From assembly GCF_007988805.1 (NCBI RefSeq), contig NZ_BJUV01000025.1:1-41753 (forward strand): DNA of 41,753 nucleotides, in the 5' to 3' direction. Of the stretch, positions 29,231 to 38,217 are shown in pieces. The position numbers and the translations under genes are program-made. The notes beneath the pieces were generated by a model that saw only the letters and a program-made list of their open reading frames with translations, ran no database searches and had not been told where the DNA came from. Every line of letters starts with the position of its first letter. The stretch's first letter is position 1. Source of the stretch: Frigoribacterium faeni (lineage in GTDB: Bacteria > Actinomycetota > Actinomycetes > Actinomycetales > Microbacteriaceae).

Positions 29231-29236
29231 TAGCCT
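29231..29236 (+). promoter_or_regulatory. -10 box TAGCCT, leaderless start of small ORF
   Basis: TAGCCT is six bases before ATG 29243 and back to back with the polymerase promoter. Confidence 0.45.
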
Positions 29237-29242
29237 GTGCGC

Positions 29243-29608
29243 ATGAGCAGCCCTCGAGAAGCCAGGGGGCCCCGGATCGAGCGGGGCGATCCCGACCTGA
29301 CCCGCGCCTCCCTGGATCTGGCCCTCCCGCCCGCGATGCTGGCGGGCCTCGTGCGCCGAGCCGTGCAGACCAGCCCGTCGTTCACGGTCACGACCATCGA
29401 CGACGCCGGCGCCGTGCTGTCACGGCGCTCGGCGTTGGCGACGGGCGACCTGGCGTTCCGCCTGACCTTCACCCCGGTCGACGGGGGCACGCGGATCGAC
29501 GGCGAGCTGCGCCCGCCCTCGGGGACGATCGGCGCCTCCGTCAAGCGCCGCGACGACGACGCGACCGCCCTCTTCGAGGCGATCGCATCGGCCGCCGGGC
29601 CCTTCTGA
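29243..29608 (+). CDS. Small hypothetical protein
   Basis: A 121-residue protein I do not recognise. After a charged N-terminus it has an alternating strand pattern, F-T-V-T-T-I-D-D-A-G-A-V-L-S-R-R and F-R-L-T-F-T-P-V-D-G-G-T-R-I-D-G-E, and a C-terminal helix; this could be a small beta-rich (SRPBCC-like) fold, but that is a guess. ATG 29243 fits a leaderless promoter. T20-R-A-S-L24 comes from the dispersed repeat. It is divergent from the NHEJ polymerase, 60 bases away. Confidence 0.65.
   Translation: MSSPREARGPRIERGDPDLTRASLDLALPPAMLAGLVRRAVQTSPSFTVTTIDDAGAVLSRRSALATGDLAFRLTFTPVDGGTRIDGELRPPSGTIGASVKRRDDDATALFEAIASAAGPF
29301..29311 (+). repeat. Dispersed repeat core in the small ORF
   Basis: Thirteen-base match GACCCGCGCCTCC encoding T-R-A-S. 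Confidence 0.65.
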
Positions 29609-29612
29609 CCCC

Positions 29613-29655
29613 GCGCCGTCGTGGACGGACGGCGAGCGTCCGGGCCGACGGGCGC
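29613..29655. terminator. Hairpin between convergent genes
   Basis: Arms 29613-29621 and 29646-29655 pair over nine positions with one bulge, and an inner GGACG/CGTCC stem extends it. It could end both the small ORF and the GH65 transcript. Confidence 0.4.
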
Positions 29656-29660
29656 CGCGG

Positions 29661-32171
29661 CTAGGCCGCGCCGTCGTCCTCCGCGTCGTAGCGGTCGACG
29701 CTGATCGTCGGGATCGACGCGGTGATGACCGAGCCGTCGGCGCGGACGAGACCGCGCAGGTCGCTCGTGGTGGGCACCTTCGTCGTGATGCGCGGACCCT
29801 GGTCGTCGAGGGCGACCCGGACGGGAGCCTCCGGCGTGACGCGCACGGGCTGGTCGCGCACCGAGAGGTCGACGGGGCCGCCGCTCTCGACGGTGAAGAC
29901 GATCTCGTGCTGGGCCAGGTCGACCCGCACGCGGCTGCCGCGGATCTGCACGCGGAAGGCCAGGTCGGTCCAGTCGCCCGGCAGACGCGGGTCGAAGCTG
30001 AAGGTGCCGAGCCAGTCGCGCATGCCGCCGTAGCCGTTGACCAGAGCGCTCCAGATGCCTCCGGTGGACGCCACGTGCACGCCGTCCGCGGTGTTGTTGT
30101 GCAGGTCGGCGAGATCGACGAACAGCGACGACAGGAAGTACTGCTGCGACAGCTGGTGGTGCCCGACCTCGGCGGCGACGATCGACTGCACGACGCCCGA
30201 GAGGGTCGAGTCGCCGGTCGTCAGCGCGTCGTAGTATTCGAAGTCGCGGAGCTTCTGCTCGGCCGTGAACTCGTCGCCCTGCAGGTAGAGCGCCAGCACG
30301 ACGTCGGCCTGCTTGAGCACCTGGAAGCGGTAGATGACCAGCGGGTGGTAGTGCAGCAGCAGCGGGCGCTTGTTGGCGGGCGTGGCCTCGAGGTCCCACA
30401 GCTCCTTGTCGAGGAACTGGGCGTCCTGAGGGTGGATGCCGCGGTGCTCGTCGTAGGGGATGTGCATCGCCTCGGCCGCGAGGCTCCAGTCGGCGGCCTC
30501 GTTCTCGCCGAGGCCGAGACGGGCGACCAGACGGTCGTACGCGGCCGGCGAGTCGCTCTTCAGCCAGGTGACCGCGCGGACCGCCGCCCGCAGGTTCGCC
30601 CGCGCCATGACGTTCGTGTAGAGGTTGTCGTCGACCACGGTGGTGTACTCGTCGGGACCGGTGACGCCGTCGATGTGGAACCGGCGGTCGCCGTTGGACC
30701 GCCAGAACCCGAGGTCGGCCCAGAGCCGCGCGGTCTCGACGAGGATGTCGGCGGCGCCCCGTTCGAGGAAGTCCTGGTCGCCGGTGGCCTGCACGTACTG
30801 GCTCAGGGCGTGCGAGATGTCGGCGTCGATGTGGTACTGGGCGGTGCCGGCCGCGTAGTAGGCCGACGACTCGAGACCGTTGATCGTCCGCCACGGGAAC
30901 AGCGCGCCGCGCTGGTTCAGCTCGACGGCCCGGTCGCGCGCGGCGTCGAGCATGCCGAGCCGGAAGCGCAGGGCGTTCCGGGCGACGTTGGGCGCCGTGT
31001 ACGACAGGAACGGCAGGACGTAGATCTCGGTGTCCCAGAAGTAGTGCCCGCCGTAGCCCGACCCCGTCACGCCCTTCGCGGCGATGCCCTGTCCGTCGGT
31101 GCGGGCGGTGGCCTGAGCGAGCTGGAAGAGGTTCCAGCGGACGGCCTGCTGGATCTCGGGCTGGCCGGCGATCTCGACGTCGCTCCTGGTCCAGAAGTCG
31201 TCGAGCCAGGCGCGCTGCGCCTCGAAGACCTCGGCGACGGGTCGCTCCTTCACCCGGTCGAGGGTGCGGTCGCAGCGGTCGGCGAGCTCGCGCGGCGGCA
31301 CGCCCCGCGACGTGTGATAGGCGATCGCCTTGGTCAGTCTGACCTTCTTCCCGGCCTTCGCCGAGATCCGGTAGACGTGCTTGGCGATGTCGGCGTCGAT
31401 CTGCGAGGACTCGTCCCACTCGTTCTCGGTCTCGAGGTCGTGCTCGGCCCCGACGGCGATGGTCATGCCCGAGTTCGTGGTGCGGTAGCCGAGGATCGCG
31501 CGCGTGCCTCCGTTGCGCTTCAGCACCGGCTGCAGCACGCGATCGTCGAACGACTCGGCGCGGCGCGGGTCGAAGGCGTCGGCGGCGGCCCGCATCCCGG
31601 CGTGGTACTCGTCGCCGAGGTCCTGACGATTGAGGATCTGACTCGAGATGAGCAGCGACGCGTCGGCGTCGAGCACCGTGACCTCGTACTCGATGACCGC
31701 CAGGTGGCGCTCCTCGAACGAGACGAGCCGGCGGCTGCTGACCAGCACGCGCTTGCCCGACGGCGTCCGCCACTCGATGTCGCGCACCAGCACGCCGTCG
31801 CGGAAGTCGAGGCGGCGGCAGTGCCGCAGGATGTCGGCCTCGAAGAGCACGAAGGGCTCGTCGTCGACGTAGAGGCGGATCACCTTCGCGTCGGGCACGT
31901 TGACGATGGTCTGACCCACGCGGGCGAAGCCGAAGGCCTCTTCGGCGTGGCGGATCTGCCAGGTCTCGTGGAATCCGTTGATGTAGGTGCCGAACGAGTG
32001 ACCGCCTCGACCCTCGTCGGGATTGCCCCGGAGGCCCAGGTAGCCGTTGCCGACGGCGAAGATCGTCTCGGTGCGACCCTCGTCGCCCTGGTTGTACTCG
32101 TCCTCGACGAGGGCCCACTCGTCGACGGGGAACCGGCTGCGGTCGAGCGGGTCGGACGTGATCTGGTTCAC
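29661..32171 (-). CDS. GH65 family glycoside phosphorylase (maltose/trehalose/kojibiose type)
   Basis: The 836-residue protein has the GH65 plan: N-terminal beta-sandwich, linker, (alpha/alpha)6 barrel and C-terminal beta-sheet. F-W-D-T-E-I-Y near residue 370 binds sugar, the catalytic acid is Glu508 in T-G-P-D-E-Y-T-T-V-V-D-D-N, and S-T-L-S-G near 640 is the phosphate-binding region. The family splits alpha-linked disaccharides with phosphate, giving beta-glucose 1-phosphate and glucose; the disaccharide is not decided by what I can see. GTG 32171 overlaps the stop of the upstream phosphoglucomutase as GTGA, which fits a shared pathway. Confidence 0.9.
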   Translation of the reverse strand: MNQITSDPLDRSRFPVDEWALVEDEYNQGDEGRTETIFAVGNGYLGLRGNPDEGRGGHSFGTYINGFHETWQIRHAEEAFGFARVGQTIVNVPDAKVIRLYVDDEPFVLFEADILRHCRRLDFRDGVLVRDIEWRTPSGKRVLVSSRRLVSFEERHLAVIEYEVTVLDADASLLISSQILNRQDLGDEYHAGMRAAADAFDPRRAESFDDRVLQPVLKRNGGTRAILGYRTTNSGMTIAVGAEHDLETENEWDESSQIDADIAKHVYRISAKAGKKVRLTKAIAYHTSRGVPPRELADRCDRTLDRVKERPVAEVFEAQRAWLDDFWTRSDVEIAGQPEIQQAVRWNLFQLAQATARTDGQGIAAKGVTGSGYGGHYFWDTEIYVLPFLSYTAPNVARNALRFRLGMLDAARDRAVELNQRGALFPWRTINGLESSAYYAAGTAQYHIDADISHALSQYVQATGDQDFLERGAADILVETARLWADLGFWRSNGDRRFHIDGVTGPDEYTTVVDDNLYTNVMARANLRAAVRAVTWLKSDSPAAYDRLVARLGLGENEAADWSLAAEAMHIPYDEHRGIHPQDAQFLDKELWDLEATPANKRPLLLHYHPLVIYRFQVLKQADVVLALYLQGDEFTAEQKLRDFEYYDALTTGDSTLSGVVQSIVAAEVGHHQLSQQYFLSSLFVDLADLHNNTADGVHVASTGGIWSALVNGYGGMRDWLGTFSFDPRLPGDWTDLAFRVQIRGSRVRVDLAQHEIVFTVESGGPVDLSVRDQPVRVTPEAPVRVALDDQGPRITTKVPTTSDLRGLVRADGSVITASIPTISVDRYDAEDDGAA

Positions 32172-33046
32172 GAGCGTTCCTCCGTGGGGCGGGTGCTGCT
32201 GTCGGTCGATGGGGCGCGGGATCCGGGCGTCGTGTGACGGGGATTCGGAGCGGACCCGGGAGGCGGCGGGTCGGCCGGCCCGTCGGCCGACGTCCGCGAG
32301 GAGCCCAGGGAGTCGACGACCTCCCCGAGGTCGTCGACGACGACGTCCGCGCCGAAGTCGAGCAGGGCCTGGGCGCCGGTGCCGCGGTCGACGCCGAGCA
32401 CGAGGCCGAACGCGCCGCGCCTGCCGGCCTCGACGCCGGACTGCGCGTCCTCCACCACGACGCAGTCGGCCGCGGTCAGCCCCAGACGACGGGCTCCCTC
32501 GAGATAGGTGTCGGGGGCCGGCTTGCCCGCGATGCCCTCGGTCGCCGCGACCACGCCGTCGACGATCACGTCGAACCGGTCGCGGAGACCCGCGGCCTCG
32601 AGCACGGGCACGGCGTTGCGCGAGCTCGAGACGACCGCGACCCGCACGCCGAGCTCGATCGCCCGGTCGAGGAACGCGACCGACCCCGGGTAGGGCGTGA
32701 CGCCGTTCTCGGCGAGCTCGGCGGCGAAGGCCGCGTTCTTGCGGTTGCCGAGGCCGCGGACGGTCGGCGCGTCGGGGCCGTCGTCGTCGGACCCCTCGGG
32801 CAGGGTCACGCCGCGGGCGGCGAGCATCGCGCGGACGCCGTCGTAACGGGGACGGCCGTCGACGTGCTCGAAGTAGTCGGCCTCGGTGTAGGGCGCGAGG
32901 CCGCGCGGGGCGAAGTACTCGGTGAACAGACGCGACCAGGCCCGCATGTGCACCTCGGCGGTCGGCGTGAGGACCCCGTCGAGGTCGAAGAGCAGAGCGT
33001 CGAGCCGCGCGAGTCGGTCGGCGTCGCGAGGGGAGGTGTCGGGCAC
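32168..33046 (-). CDS. pgmB: Beta-phosphoglucomutase, HAD superfamily
   Basis: The 292-residue protein starts with the HAD nucleophile motif F-D-L-D-G-V-L-T, followed by V-V-S-S-S-R-N (motif II) near residue 135, a G-K-P-A-P-D-T-Y lysine motif and V-V-E-D-A-Q-S-G-V-E-A-G (motif IV). R-G-L-G-N-R-K-N near residue 100 is the cap-domain hinge of beta-phosphoglucomutases linked to GH65. It converts beta-glucose 1-phosphate to glucose 6-phosphate. A 45-residue Pro/Ser-rich tail extends beyond the normal end. GTG 33046 begins just ahead of the fold; the leader has AAGAGAG. Confidence 0.85.
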   Translation of the reverse strand: MPDTSPRDADRLARLDALLFDLDGVLTPTAEVHMRAWSRLFTEYFAPRGLAPYTEADYFEHVDGRPRYDGVRAMLAARGVTLPEGSDDDGPDAPTVRGLGNRKNAAFAAELAENGVTPYPGSVAFLDRAIELGVRVAVVSSSRNAVPVLEAAGLRDRFDVIVDGVVAATEGIAGKPAPDTYLEGARRLGLTAADCVVVEDAQSGVEAGRRGAFGLVLGVDRGTGAQALLDFGADVVVDDLGEVVDSLGSSRTSADGPADPPPPGSAPNPRHTTPGSRAPSTDSSTRPTEERS

Positions 33047-33203
33047 GGGCCGCTCTCTTTCGGGCGCGAGGGTGGGTCGGGGGAGGCCTTCGGAGCGGCG
33101 GCGATCCGATGAGGCGGGACGGCACCTGCTGGCGGGGCCGCCCATCAGTGTGGCAGGTCGGAGGCGACCGACGGGAGTCCGACTCGCGGACCGGCGCCGC
33201 GCC

Positions 33204-35771
33204 TCAGACGATCGCGCCCGACCCGCCGCCCGACGGTCCGACGATCCAGGTGTCCTTCGCGCCGCCGCCCTGAGACGAGTTGACGATCATGCTGCCCTCG
33301 GGCGCGACGCGGGTCAGGGCCAGGTCGGCGAGCGCCGCCTCGCCGGGCTCGACCCCGGTGAGGTACACGAAGCAGCGCAGGTCGACGTGCCGGGGCTGCA
33401 GACCGCTCGAGGTCAGCGTCGGGTGCGATGAGAGCAGCACGACCTCCTGCGCGACCCAGTGCGCCGGATCGGCGGCGATCTCGGCCCGCCGCTCGGCGAC
33501 CCGGGCGGCCGACGCCGACGGCCCGATCAGCACGCCGTGCCCGCCCTGGCCGTCGACCGGCTTGGTGACGAGCTCGCCGACGCGGTCGAGCACCGCCAGC
33601 CGCTCGGCCGGGTCGCCCGTGCGGTAGGTGGGCACCGACTCGAGGAGGGGCTTCTCGCCGAGGTAGTACCAGATGAGGTCGGGGACGGCGCAGTACATCG
33701 CCTTGTCGTCGGCGAGGCCGTTGCCCGGGCCGTTGGCCAGCACGACTCCCCCGCCCTCCGCGACGTCCATCAGGTGGACGCCGAGCAGCGGGTCGTCGGG
33801 CGACGCGAGGTCGATGAGCTCGTCGTCGAGCCGCAGGTACAGCGCGTCGACGACGGCGCCGGTCGACGCCTCCACGACGCGTCCGTCGCGCACGGCGAGG
33901 TCGGCCGGCTGCACGAGCAGCAGCCCCGCCCCCTCGGCGAGCGCCCGGTGCTCGTACCAGGCCGAGCTCGTCGGACCCGAGCTGAGCAGCGCGGCGACGG
34001 GTTCGCGCTCCTCGTGCGGCCCGGGAGGCGCGGTGCGGGCCAGCAGCGTCCGTCTCAGCAGGGCGAACACGGTCGTCGGATCGAGCAGGCCGGAGGGTCG
34101 GGGGGCGTCGGGGACGACGGCGTCGAGGAGGTCGCGGACCGCGAGGGAGAACGCCGCGCCGCTGGGCGAGCGGACGTTGTCCTCGAGCACGCGCCAGCCG
34201 CCGAACTCGGTGCGGATCAGGTCGAACCCCTGCACGGGTGCCCGGACGGCCCCCGCCGGCAGGCGCGTCGCCTCGTCGCGCCAGCCGGCCGCCCCGACCA
34301 CCTGGTGCGCGGAGAGGATGCCGTCGGCGACGGCACGGCGCTCGCCGTAGGCGTCGCGGAGGAACGCCTCGATCGCGCGGGCCCGTTGCGTCAGGCCGGC
34401 CTCGAGCTGCGACCACTCGTGCCGGCTGACGACGCGGGGCACGAGATCGCAGTGGAACGGATCCTCGTGACCGTCGACGACGAAGCCGACGCGCGCCTCC
34501 TCGGCCCATCGGTCGCGTTCGGCGGTGCGGCGGCCGATCTCGGCTGCGCCGAGTCCCTGGAAGAAGGCGGCGATGTCGGTGTAGGCGGTGCGCGGGTGGA
34601 GGCCGGGGCCGATGGCCTCGTCGCCGGCGCGGAGGCGGTAGCCGGTGAGGGTCGGCAGGGCGGCGCCGACGCCGGCGGCCGGCCCGCGGGTCTCGTCGAT
34701 CACCTGGGCGACGACGTCGTCGAGCTCGCCGCGCTCGGCGAAGGCGGCGCGCTGCCGGTCGGCGCTGTTGCCCCGGGCGAGGGTCCCCTGGACGAGCTCG
34801 CGGACGTCGTCCCAGTCGCCGAGCTCCTCGAGCTGGGGACGGAGGCGGTCGACGAGACCGAGCACGGCCTCGCGGGCCGGGAGCCGGGTGGGGTGCGCCT
34901 CGAGGTCGAGCAGCTCGCCGGAGAGGCCGCTGCGGGCCGCCTGCCACATGGCGGCGCGGTGCAGGGGCTGGGCGCGGAGCTCGTGCGGGCGGTCGTCGAG
35001 CACGTCGAGCTCGGCGCGGCGGACGGCGGCCCGGAACAGCCCGGCGATCAGCACGGCGTCGTCGACGAGAGGGCAGGCGTCGCAGGTGCGCAGCTCGAGG
35101 GTGGGCGCGTGCGACGAGGGACGCACGTCGAAGTAGGCCATCTTCGCGTCGGCGATCACCCCCGAGCCGATGAGGTCGTCGAGGAGGCGCTCGTACTCGG
35201 CGGCGTCCTGCATCGGTCCGGTGGCCCCGGCGCTGGGCCAGCGCTGCCAGATGATCGAGCGGATGCTGGCGTATCCGGTGTCCTGGCCGTTCCAGAACGG
35301 CGAGCTCGCCGACAGCGCGAGCAGGGCGGGCAGCACGGGGGCGACGCGGCCCGCTATCCGCACGGCCATGTCGCGGTCGGCCACGCCGACGTGCACCTGC
35401 AGGCCGCAGATCAGCTGCTCGTCGACCAGCAGGCGGTACTGCTCGTGCATGCGGCCGTAGCGGCCGGTGGTGGTGAGCTCGAAGTCGGAGAACTCCGATC
35501 GGGGCGCCGTGCCGACCGCGCCGATCGCGAGGCCCTCGGCCGCGGTGACCTCGGCGAGCTCGCGCCGGAGCTCGAGGATCTCGCGGCGCAGGTCGGTCAG
35601 CGTCCAGACCACGGGGACGTTCGTCTCGACCGTGGTGCGCTGCAGCTCGGCGCCGAACCTGTCGGCCGGCAGCCTGCTGAGCAGGTGCGGGGCCCTGGCG
35701 GACAATCGCCCGGTCTCGACATCGATGAGGTGCAGCTCCTCTTCGGCCCCCAGCGTCAACTCCGCAGTCAT
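33204..35771 (-). CDS. Carboxylate-amine ligase fused to circularly permuted type 2 ATP-grasp
   Basis: This 855-residue protein joins two ligase folds. Residues 1-370 are a GCS2/YbdK-type glutamate-cysteine-ligase-like domain: L-T-L-G-A-E-E-E-L-H-L, L-Q-V-H-V-G near 125, L-E-L-R-T-C-D near 230. From about 390 comes a circularly permuted ATP-grasp: A-F-F-Q-G-L, then L-E-D-N-V-R-S-P-S-G near 545, D-D-K-A-M-Y near 690 and the hallmark S-S-Q-G-G-G-A-K-D-T-W near 840. Both modules form amide bonds using ATP, so it may build or cap a peptide; no substrate is known. ATG 35771 lies six bases from TAGGGT. The alpha-E (DUF403) and transglutaminase partners often found with such ATP-grasps are absent here. 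Confidence 0.85.
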   Translation of the reverse strand: MTAELTLGAEEELHLIDVETGRLSARAPHLLSRLPADRFGAELQRTTVETNVPVVWTLTDLRREILELRRELAEVTAAEGLAIGAVGTAPRSEFSDFELTTTGRYGRMHEQYRLLVDEQLICGLQVHVGVADRDMAVRIAGRVAPVLPALLALSASSPFWNGQDTGYASIRSIIWQRWPSAGATGPMQDAAEYERLLDDLIGSGVIADAKMAYFDVRPSSHAPTLELRTCDACPLVDDAVLIAGLFRAAVRRAELDVLDDRPHELRAQPLHRAAMWQAARSGLSGELLDLEAHPTRLPAREAVLGLVDRLRPQLEELGDWDDVRELVQGTLARGNSADRQRAAFAERGELDDVVAQVIDETRGPAAGVGAALPTLTGYRLRAGDEAIGPGLHPRTAYTDIAAFFQGLGAAEIGRRTAERDRWAEEARVGFVVDGHEDPFHCDLVPRVVSRHEWSQLEAGLTQRARAIEAFLRDAYGERRAVADGILSAHQVVGAAGWRDEATRLPAGAVRAPVQGFDLIRTEFGGWRVLEDNVRSPSGAAFSLAVRDLLDAVVPDAPRPSGLLDPTTVFALLRRTLLARTAPPGPHEEREPVAALLSSGPTSSAWYEHRALAEGAGLLLVQPADLAVRDGRVVEASTGAVVDALYLRLDDELIDLASPDDPLLGVHLMDVAEGGGVVLANGPGNGLADDKAMYCAVPDLIWYYLGEKPLLESVPTYRTGDPAERLAVLDRVGELVTKPVDGQGGHGVLIGPSASAARVAERRAEIAADPAHWVAQEVVLLSSHPTLTSSGLQPRHVDLRCFVYLTGVEPGEAALADLALTRVAPEGSMIVNSSQGGGAKDTWIVGPSGGGSGAIV

Positions 35772-35777
35772 GGCCCG

Positions 35778-35783
35778 ACCCTA
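35778..35783 (-). promoter_or_regulatory. -10 box TAGGGT, leaderless start of the ligase fusion
   Basis: TAGGGT is six bases before ATG 35771 on the minus strand. Confidence 0.45.
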
Positions 35784-35841
35784 CGGCGAGGCCCGGGTGT
35801 CGTCCTCGGTTTCATGAGGAGTTCACACGATCGGAATACGA

Positions 35842-35852
35842 GGAGGCGCGGG
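35842..35852 (-). repeat. Dispersed repeat core downstream of tetR
   Basis: The form CGAGGAGGCGCGGGCC lies in the 100-bp spacer between the TetR stop and the ligase-fusion promoter. Confidence 0.65.
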
Positions 35853-35871
35853 CCGGGCCCGCGGGAGGGCG

Positions 35872-36546
35872 TCAGACCTCGGCGGTCTGCCTCACACCGG
35901 CCGCGGGGAGGAGCACCCCGTCGATGAGCGAGACGAGGAACTCGCGATCGACGGGCTTGCGCAGCACGAGGACGCGGTACGAGACCATCGACGGCGTCAC
36001 GAGGGCGAGCGTCTCGATGTCGGTGTCGGCGCCGATCTCGCCGCGATCGCGGGCGCGGCGCATGAGCAGCCGGTTCGCCTCGGCACGGGGCTGCACGATG
36101 GCGGCGTCGACGGCGTCGGCGAGCTCGGGCGTGGTCGACAGCATCGTGACGACGCCGGCCATGACGCGCATCTTCTTCTCGGCCTCGTCGATGCTGTGCG
36201 GCTTGATCATCGCGACGAGGTCGCCGCGCAGGGTGCCGGTGTCGGGCAGGCTGCCGAGGTCGACGTCGCCCTGCTTGAGGCAGGCGACGGCGTCGACCAC
36301 CAGTTCGCCCTTCGACGCCCACCGACGGTAGAGCGTGGCCTTGCCGGCCTTGGCCCGGGCGGCGACCATCTCGATGGTCATGCCCTCGAAGCCGGTCTCG
36401 GCCAGCACGTCGATGGTGCAGCGGAGGATCTCGGGGTCTCGACTGTGGTCGCGCTTGCGACCGGGGCGCGCCGGCGCGGAGGGGTCGGTCTCGGTGGCGG
36501 AGTCGCTCTCGGCGGGCGTCGTCGCCTCGCCTCCCCTGTCGGTCAT
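35872..36546 (-). CDS. TetR-family regulator of the MFS pump
   Basis: The 224-residue protein has a disordered acidic N-terminus (1-30), then a TetR helix-turn-helix: E-I-L-R-C-T-I-D-V-L-A-E-T-G-F, M-T-I-E-M-V-A-A-R-A-K-A-G-K-A-T-L-Y-R-R-W. The C-terminal helices resemble the TetR_C group that controls multidrug pumps. ATG 36546 is preferred to ATG 36558, because the latter lies inside the TATGCT -10 box. It is divergent from the MFS gene, so repression of that gene and of itself is likely. Confidence 0.85.
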   Translation of the reverse strand: MTDRGGEATTPAESDSATETDPSAPARPGRKRDHSRDPEILRCTIDVLAETGFEGMTIEMVAARAKAGKATLYRRWASKGELVVDAVACLKQGDVDLGSLPDTGTLRGDLVAMIKPHSIDEAEKKMRVMAGVVTMLSTTPELADAVDAAIVQPRAEANRLLMRRARDRGEIGADTDIETLALVTPSMVSYRVLVLRKPVDREFLVSLIDGVLLPAAGVRQTAEV

Positions 36547-36553
36547 GCCGCCG

Positions 36554-36614
36554 AGCATACCTCTCCGCTTTGCGAAACTCGCCATATCCGAAACTGCTCG
36601 GACTCGTATATGCT
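36554..36614. promoter_or_regulatory. Mirror-image divergent promoters (TetR / MFS)
   Basis: TATGCT occurs on the minus strand at 36554-36559 and on the plus strand at 36609-36614. Each is followed by seven bases and an ATG (36546 and 36622). Between them lie direct repeats CGAAACT at 36573-36579 and 36589-36595, the likeliest regulator contacts. Both mRNAs would be leaderless. Confidence 0.5.
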
Positions 36615-36621
36615 CGCCCCC

Positions 36622-38214
36622 ATGTCTCGGACTCACCCCTCTTCTGACGACGCCACCCGCGCCTCCTCGTCCCCCGCCGGCTCCGCCCATGCCGTGCACG
36701 CCACGACCGGCGGCCGCGCCGGCGCCACCCCGCCGCCCGCCCCCTCGTCGCGCCGCTGGTGGACCCTCACCACGGTCGCCCTCGCCCAGCTGATGGTCGT
36801 GCTCGACTCGACCGTCGTCAACATCGCCCTGCCCGCGGCCCAGAGCGACCTCGGATTCTCGGACGGCGACCGCCAGTGGATCATCACCGCCTACTCGCTC
36901 GCCTTCGGCAGCCTGCTGCTGCTCGGCGGCCGCGTCGGCGACCTGATCGGCCGCAAGCGCACGTTCATCATCGGCCTGATCGGCTTCGCCCTCGCCTCGG
37001 CCCTCGGCGGCGCCGCGGGCAGCTTCGGTCTGCTCGTCTTCGCCCGCGCCCTGCAGGGGGCGTTCGGCGCACTGCTCGCCCCGACCGCCCTGGCCGTGCT
37101 GACCACGACCTTCACGATCCCGAAGGAGCGCGCGCGGGCGTTCGGCGTCTTCGGCGCCATCGCCGGAGCGGGCGGCGCCATCGGCCTGCTGCTCGGCGGG
37201 TTCCTGACCCAGTACGCCTCGTGGCGCTGGAACCTCTACATCAACGTCGTCATCGCCGTGGTCGCGATCATCGGCGCGGCTCTCTTCGTCTCGCACGTCA
37301 CCCGCACGGGCCCGCGCCCCAAGCTCGACGTGCCCGGCACCGTGCTCGTCTCGGCGGCGCTGTTCTCGCTCGTCTACGGCTTCTCGAACGCCGAGAACGA
37401 GGGCTGGGGCTCTCCGCTGACCTGGGGCTTCCTGGTGATCGCCGTCGTGCTGCTCGCCGCCTTCGTCGCCTGGCAGCGTCGCGCCGAGCACCCGCTGCTG
37501 CCGATGTCGATCGTGCTGGACCGCAACCGGGGCGCCGCCTACAGCTCGGTGACGATCGCCGGCGCCGGCATGTTCGGCATCTTCCTGTTCGTCACGTACT
37601 ACCTGCAGACCTCCCTCGGCTACACGCCGACGAAGACCGGCCTGGCCTTCCTGCCGATGATCGGCATGCTCGTGCTGGCCGCGCAGCTGTCGACGAACAT
37701 CTTCGTACCGCGCTTCGGGCCGAAGATCATGGTGCCGTTCGGCATGACCCTCGGCGTGATCGGCATGCTGCTGCTCACCCGCCTCGACCTCGACAGCACC
37801 TACGCCGCCACCGTGCTGCCGGCGCTGATGGTGCTCGGCTTCGGCATGGGCTCGATCATGCCCGCGTCGATCCAGACCGCCACGCTCGGCGTCGACCGCG
37901 GGCACGCGGGCGTCGCCTCGGCGATGGTCAACACCAGCCAGCAGGTCGGCGGCTCCATCGGCACCGCGCTGCTGAACACCCTCGCCGCGACCGCCACGGC
38001 GGACTACCTCGCCGACCACCTGCCGACCACGGGCGCCGTCGCGGCCGAGGCCGCCGTCACGGGCTACGCCGCGGCCTACTGGTGGGGCGCCGGCTTCTTC
38101 GCGGTCGGAGCCGTCGTCGCCGCGCTGCTCTTCCGTCGCCGCGTGCCGCAGACGGACGACGCGTCGCACGGGTCGACCGGATCCCTCGCCGAGGCCCCCG
38201 CGACCGCCCGCTGA
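36622..38214 (+). CDS. MFS transporter, DHA2 family (drug:H+ antiporter type)
   Basis: The 530-residue protein has about 14 membrane segments after a 45-residue disordered N-terminus. Family motifs are L-D-S-T-V-V-N-I-A-L-P (motif D1 of 14-TM exporters) near residue 63, G-R-V-G-D-L-I-G-R-K-R (motif A) near 103 and the antiporter G-x8-G-x3-G-P-like motif C, present as G-A-G-G-A-I-G-L-L-L-G-G. It would pump a lipophilic compound out using the proton gradient. The short cytoplasmic tail is Ser/Thr-rich. T12-R-A-S-S16 comes from the dispersed repeat. The stop is followed four bases later by a 27-bp hairpin. Confidence 0.9.
   Translation: MSRTHPSSDDATRASSSPAGSAHAVHATTGGRAGATPPPAPSSRRWWTLTTVALAQLMVVLDSTVVNIALPAAQSDLGFSDGDRQWIITAYSLAFGSLLLLGGRVGDLIGRKRTFIIGLIGFALASALGGAAGSFGLLVFARALQGAFGALLAPTALAVLTTTFTIPKERARAFGVFGAIAGAGGAIGLLLGGFLTQYASWRWNLYINVVIAVVAIIGAALFVSHVTRTGPRPKLDVPGTVLVSAALFSLVYGFSNAENEGWGSPLTWGFLVIAVVLLAAFVAWQRRAEHPLLPMSIVLDRNRGAAYSSVTIAGAGMFGIFLFVTYYLQTSLGYTPTKTGLAFLPMIGMLVLAAQLSTNIFVPRFGPKIMVPFGMTLGVIGMLLLTRLDLDSTYAATVLPALMVLGFGMGSIMPASIQTATLGVDRGHAGVASAMVNTSQQVGGSIGTALLNTLAATATADYLADHLPTTGAVAAEAAVTGYAAAYWWGAGFFAVGAVVAALLFRRRVPQTDDASHGSTGSLAEAPATAR
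36656..36666 (+). repeat. Dispersed repeat core, N-terminus of the MFS gene
   Basis: CACCCGCGCCTCCTCG, one mismatch from consensus, encodes T-R-A-S-S. Confidence 0.7.
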
Positions 38215-38217
38215 CCC

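Noticed and set aside
33047-33203. A terminator between the ligase fusion and the phosphoglucomutase gene
   Set aside because: Only 5-bp stems (GTCCG/CGGAC and GGTCG/CGACC) are present, too weak to call in DNA this G+C-rich.
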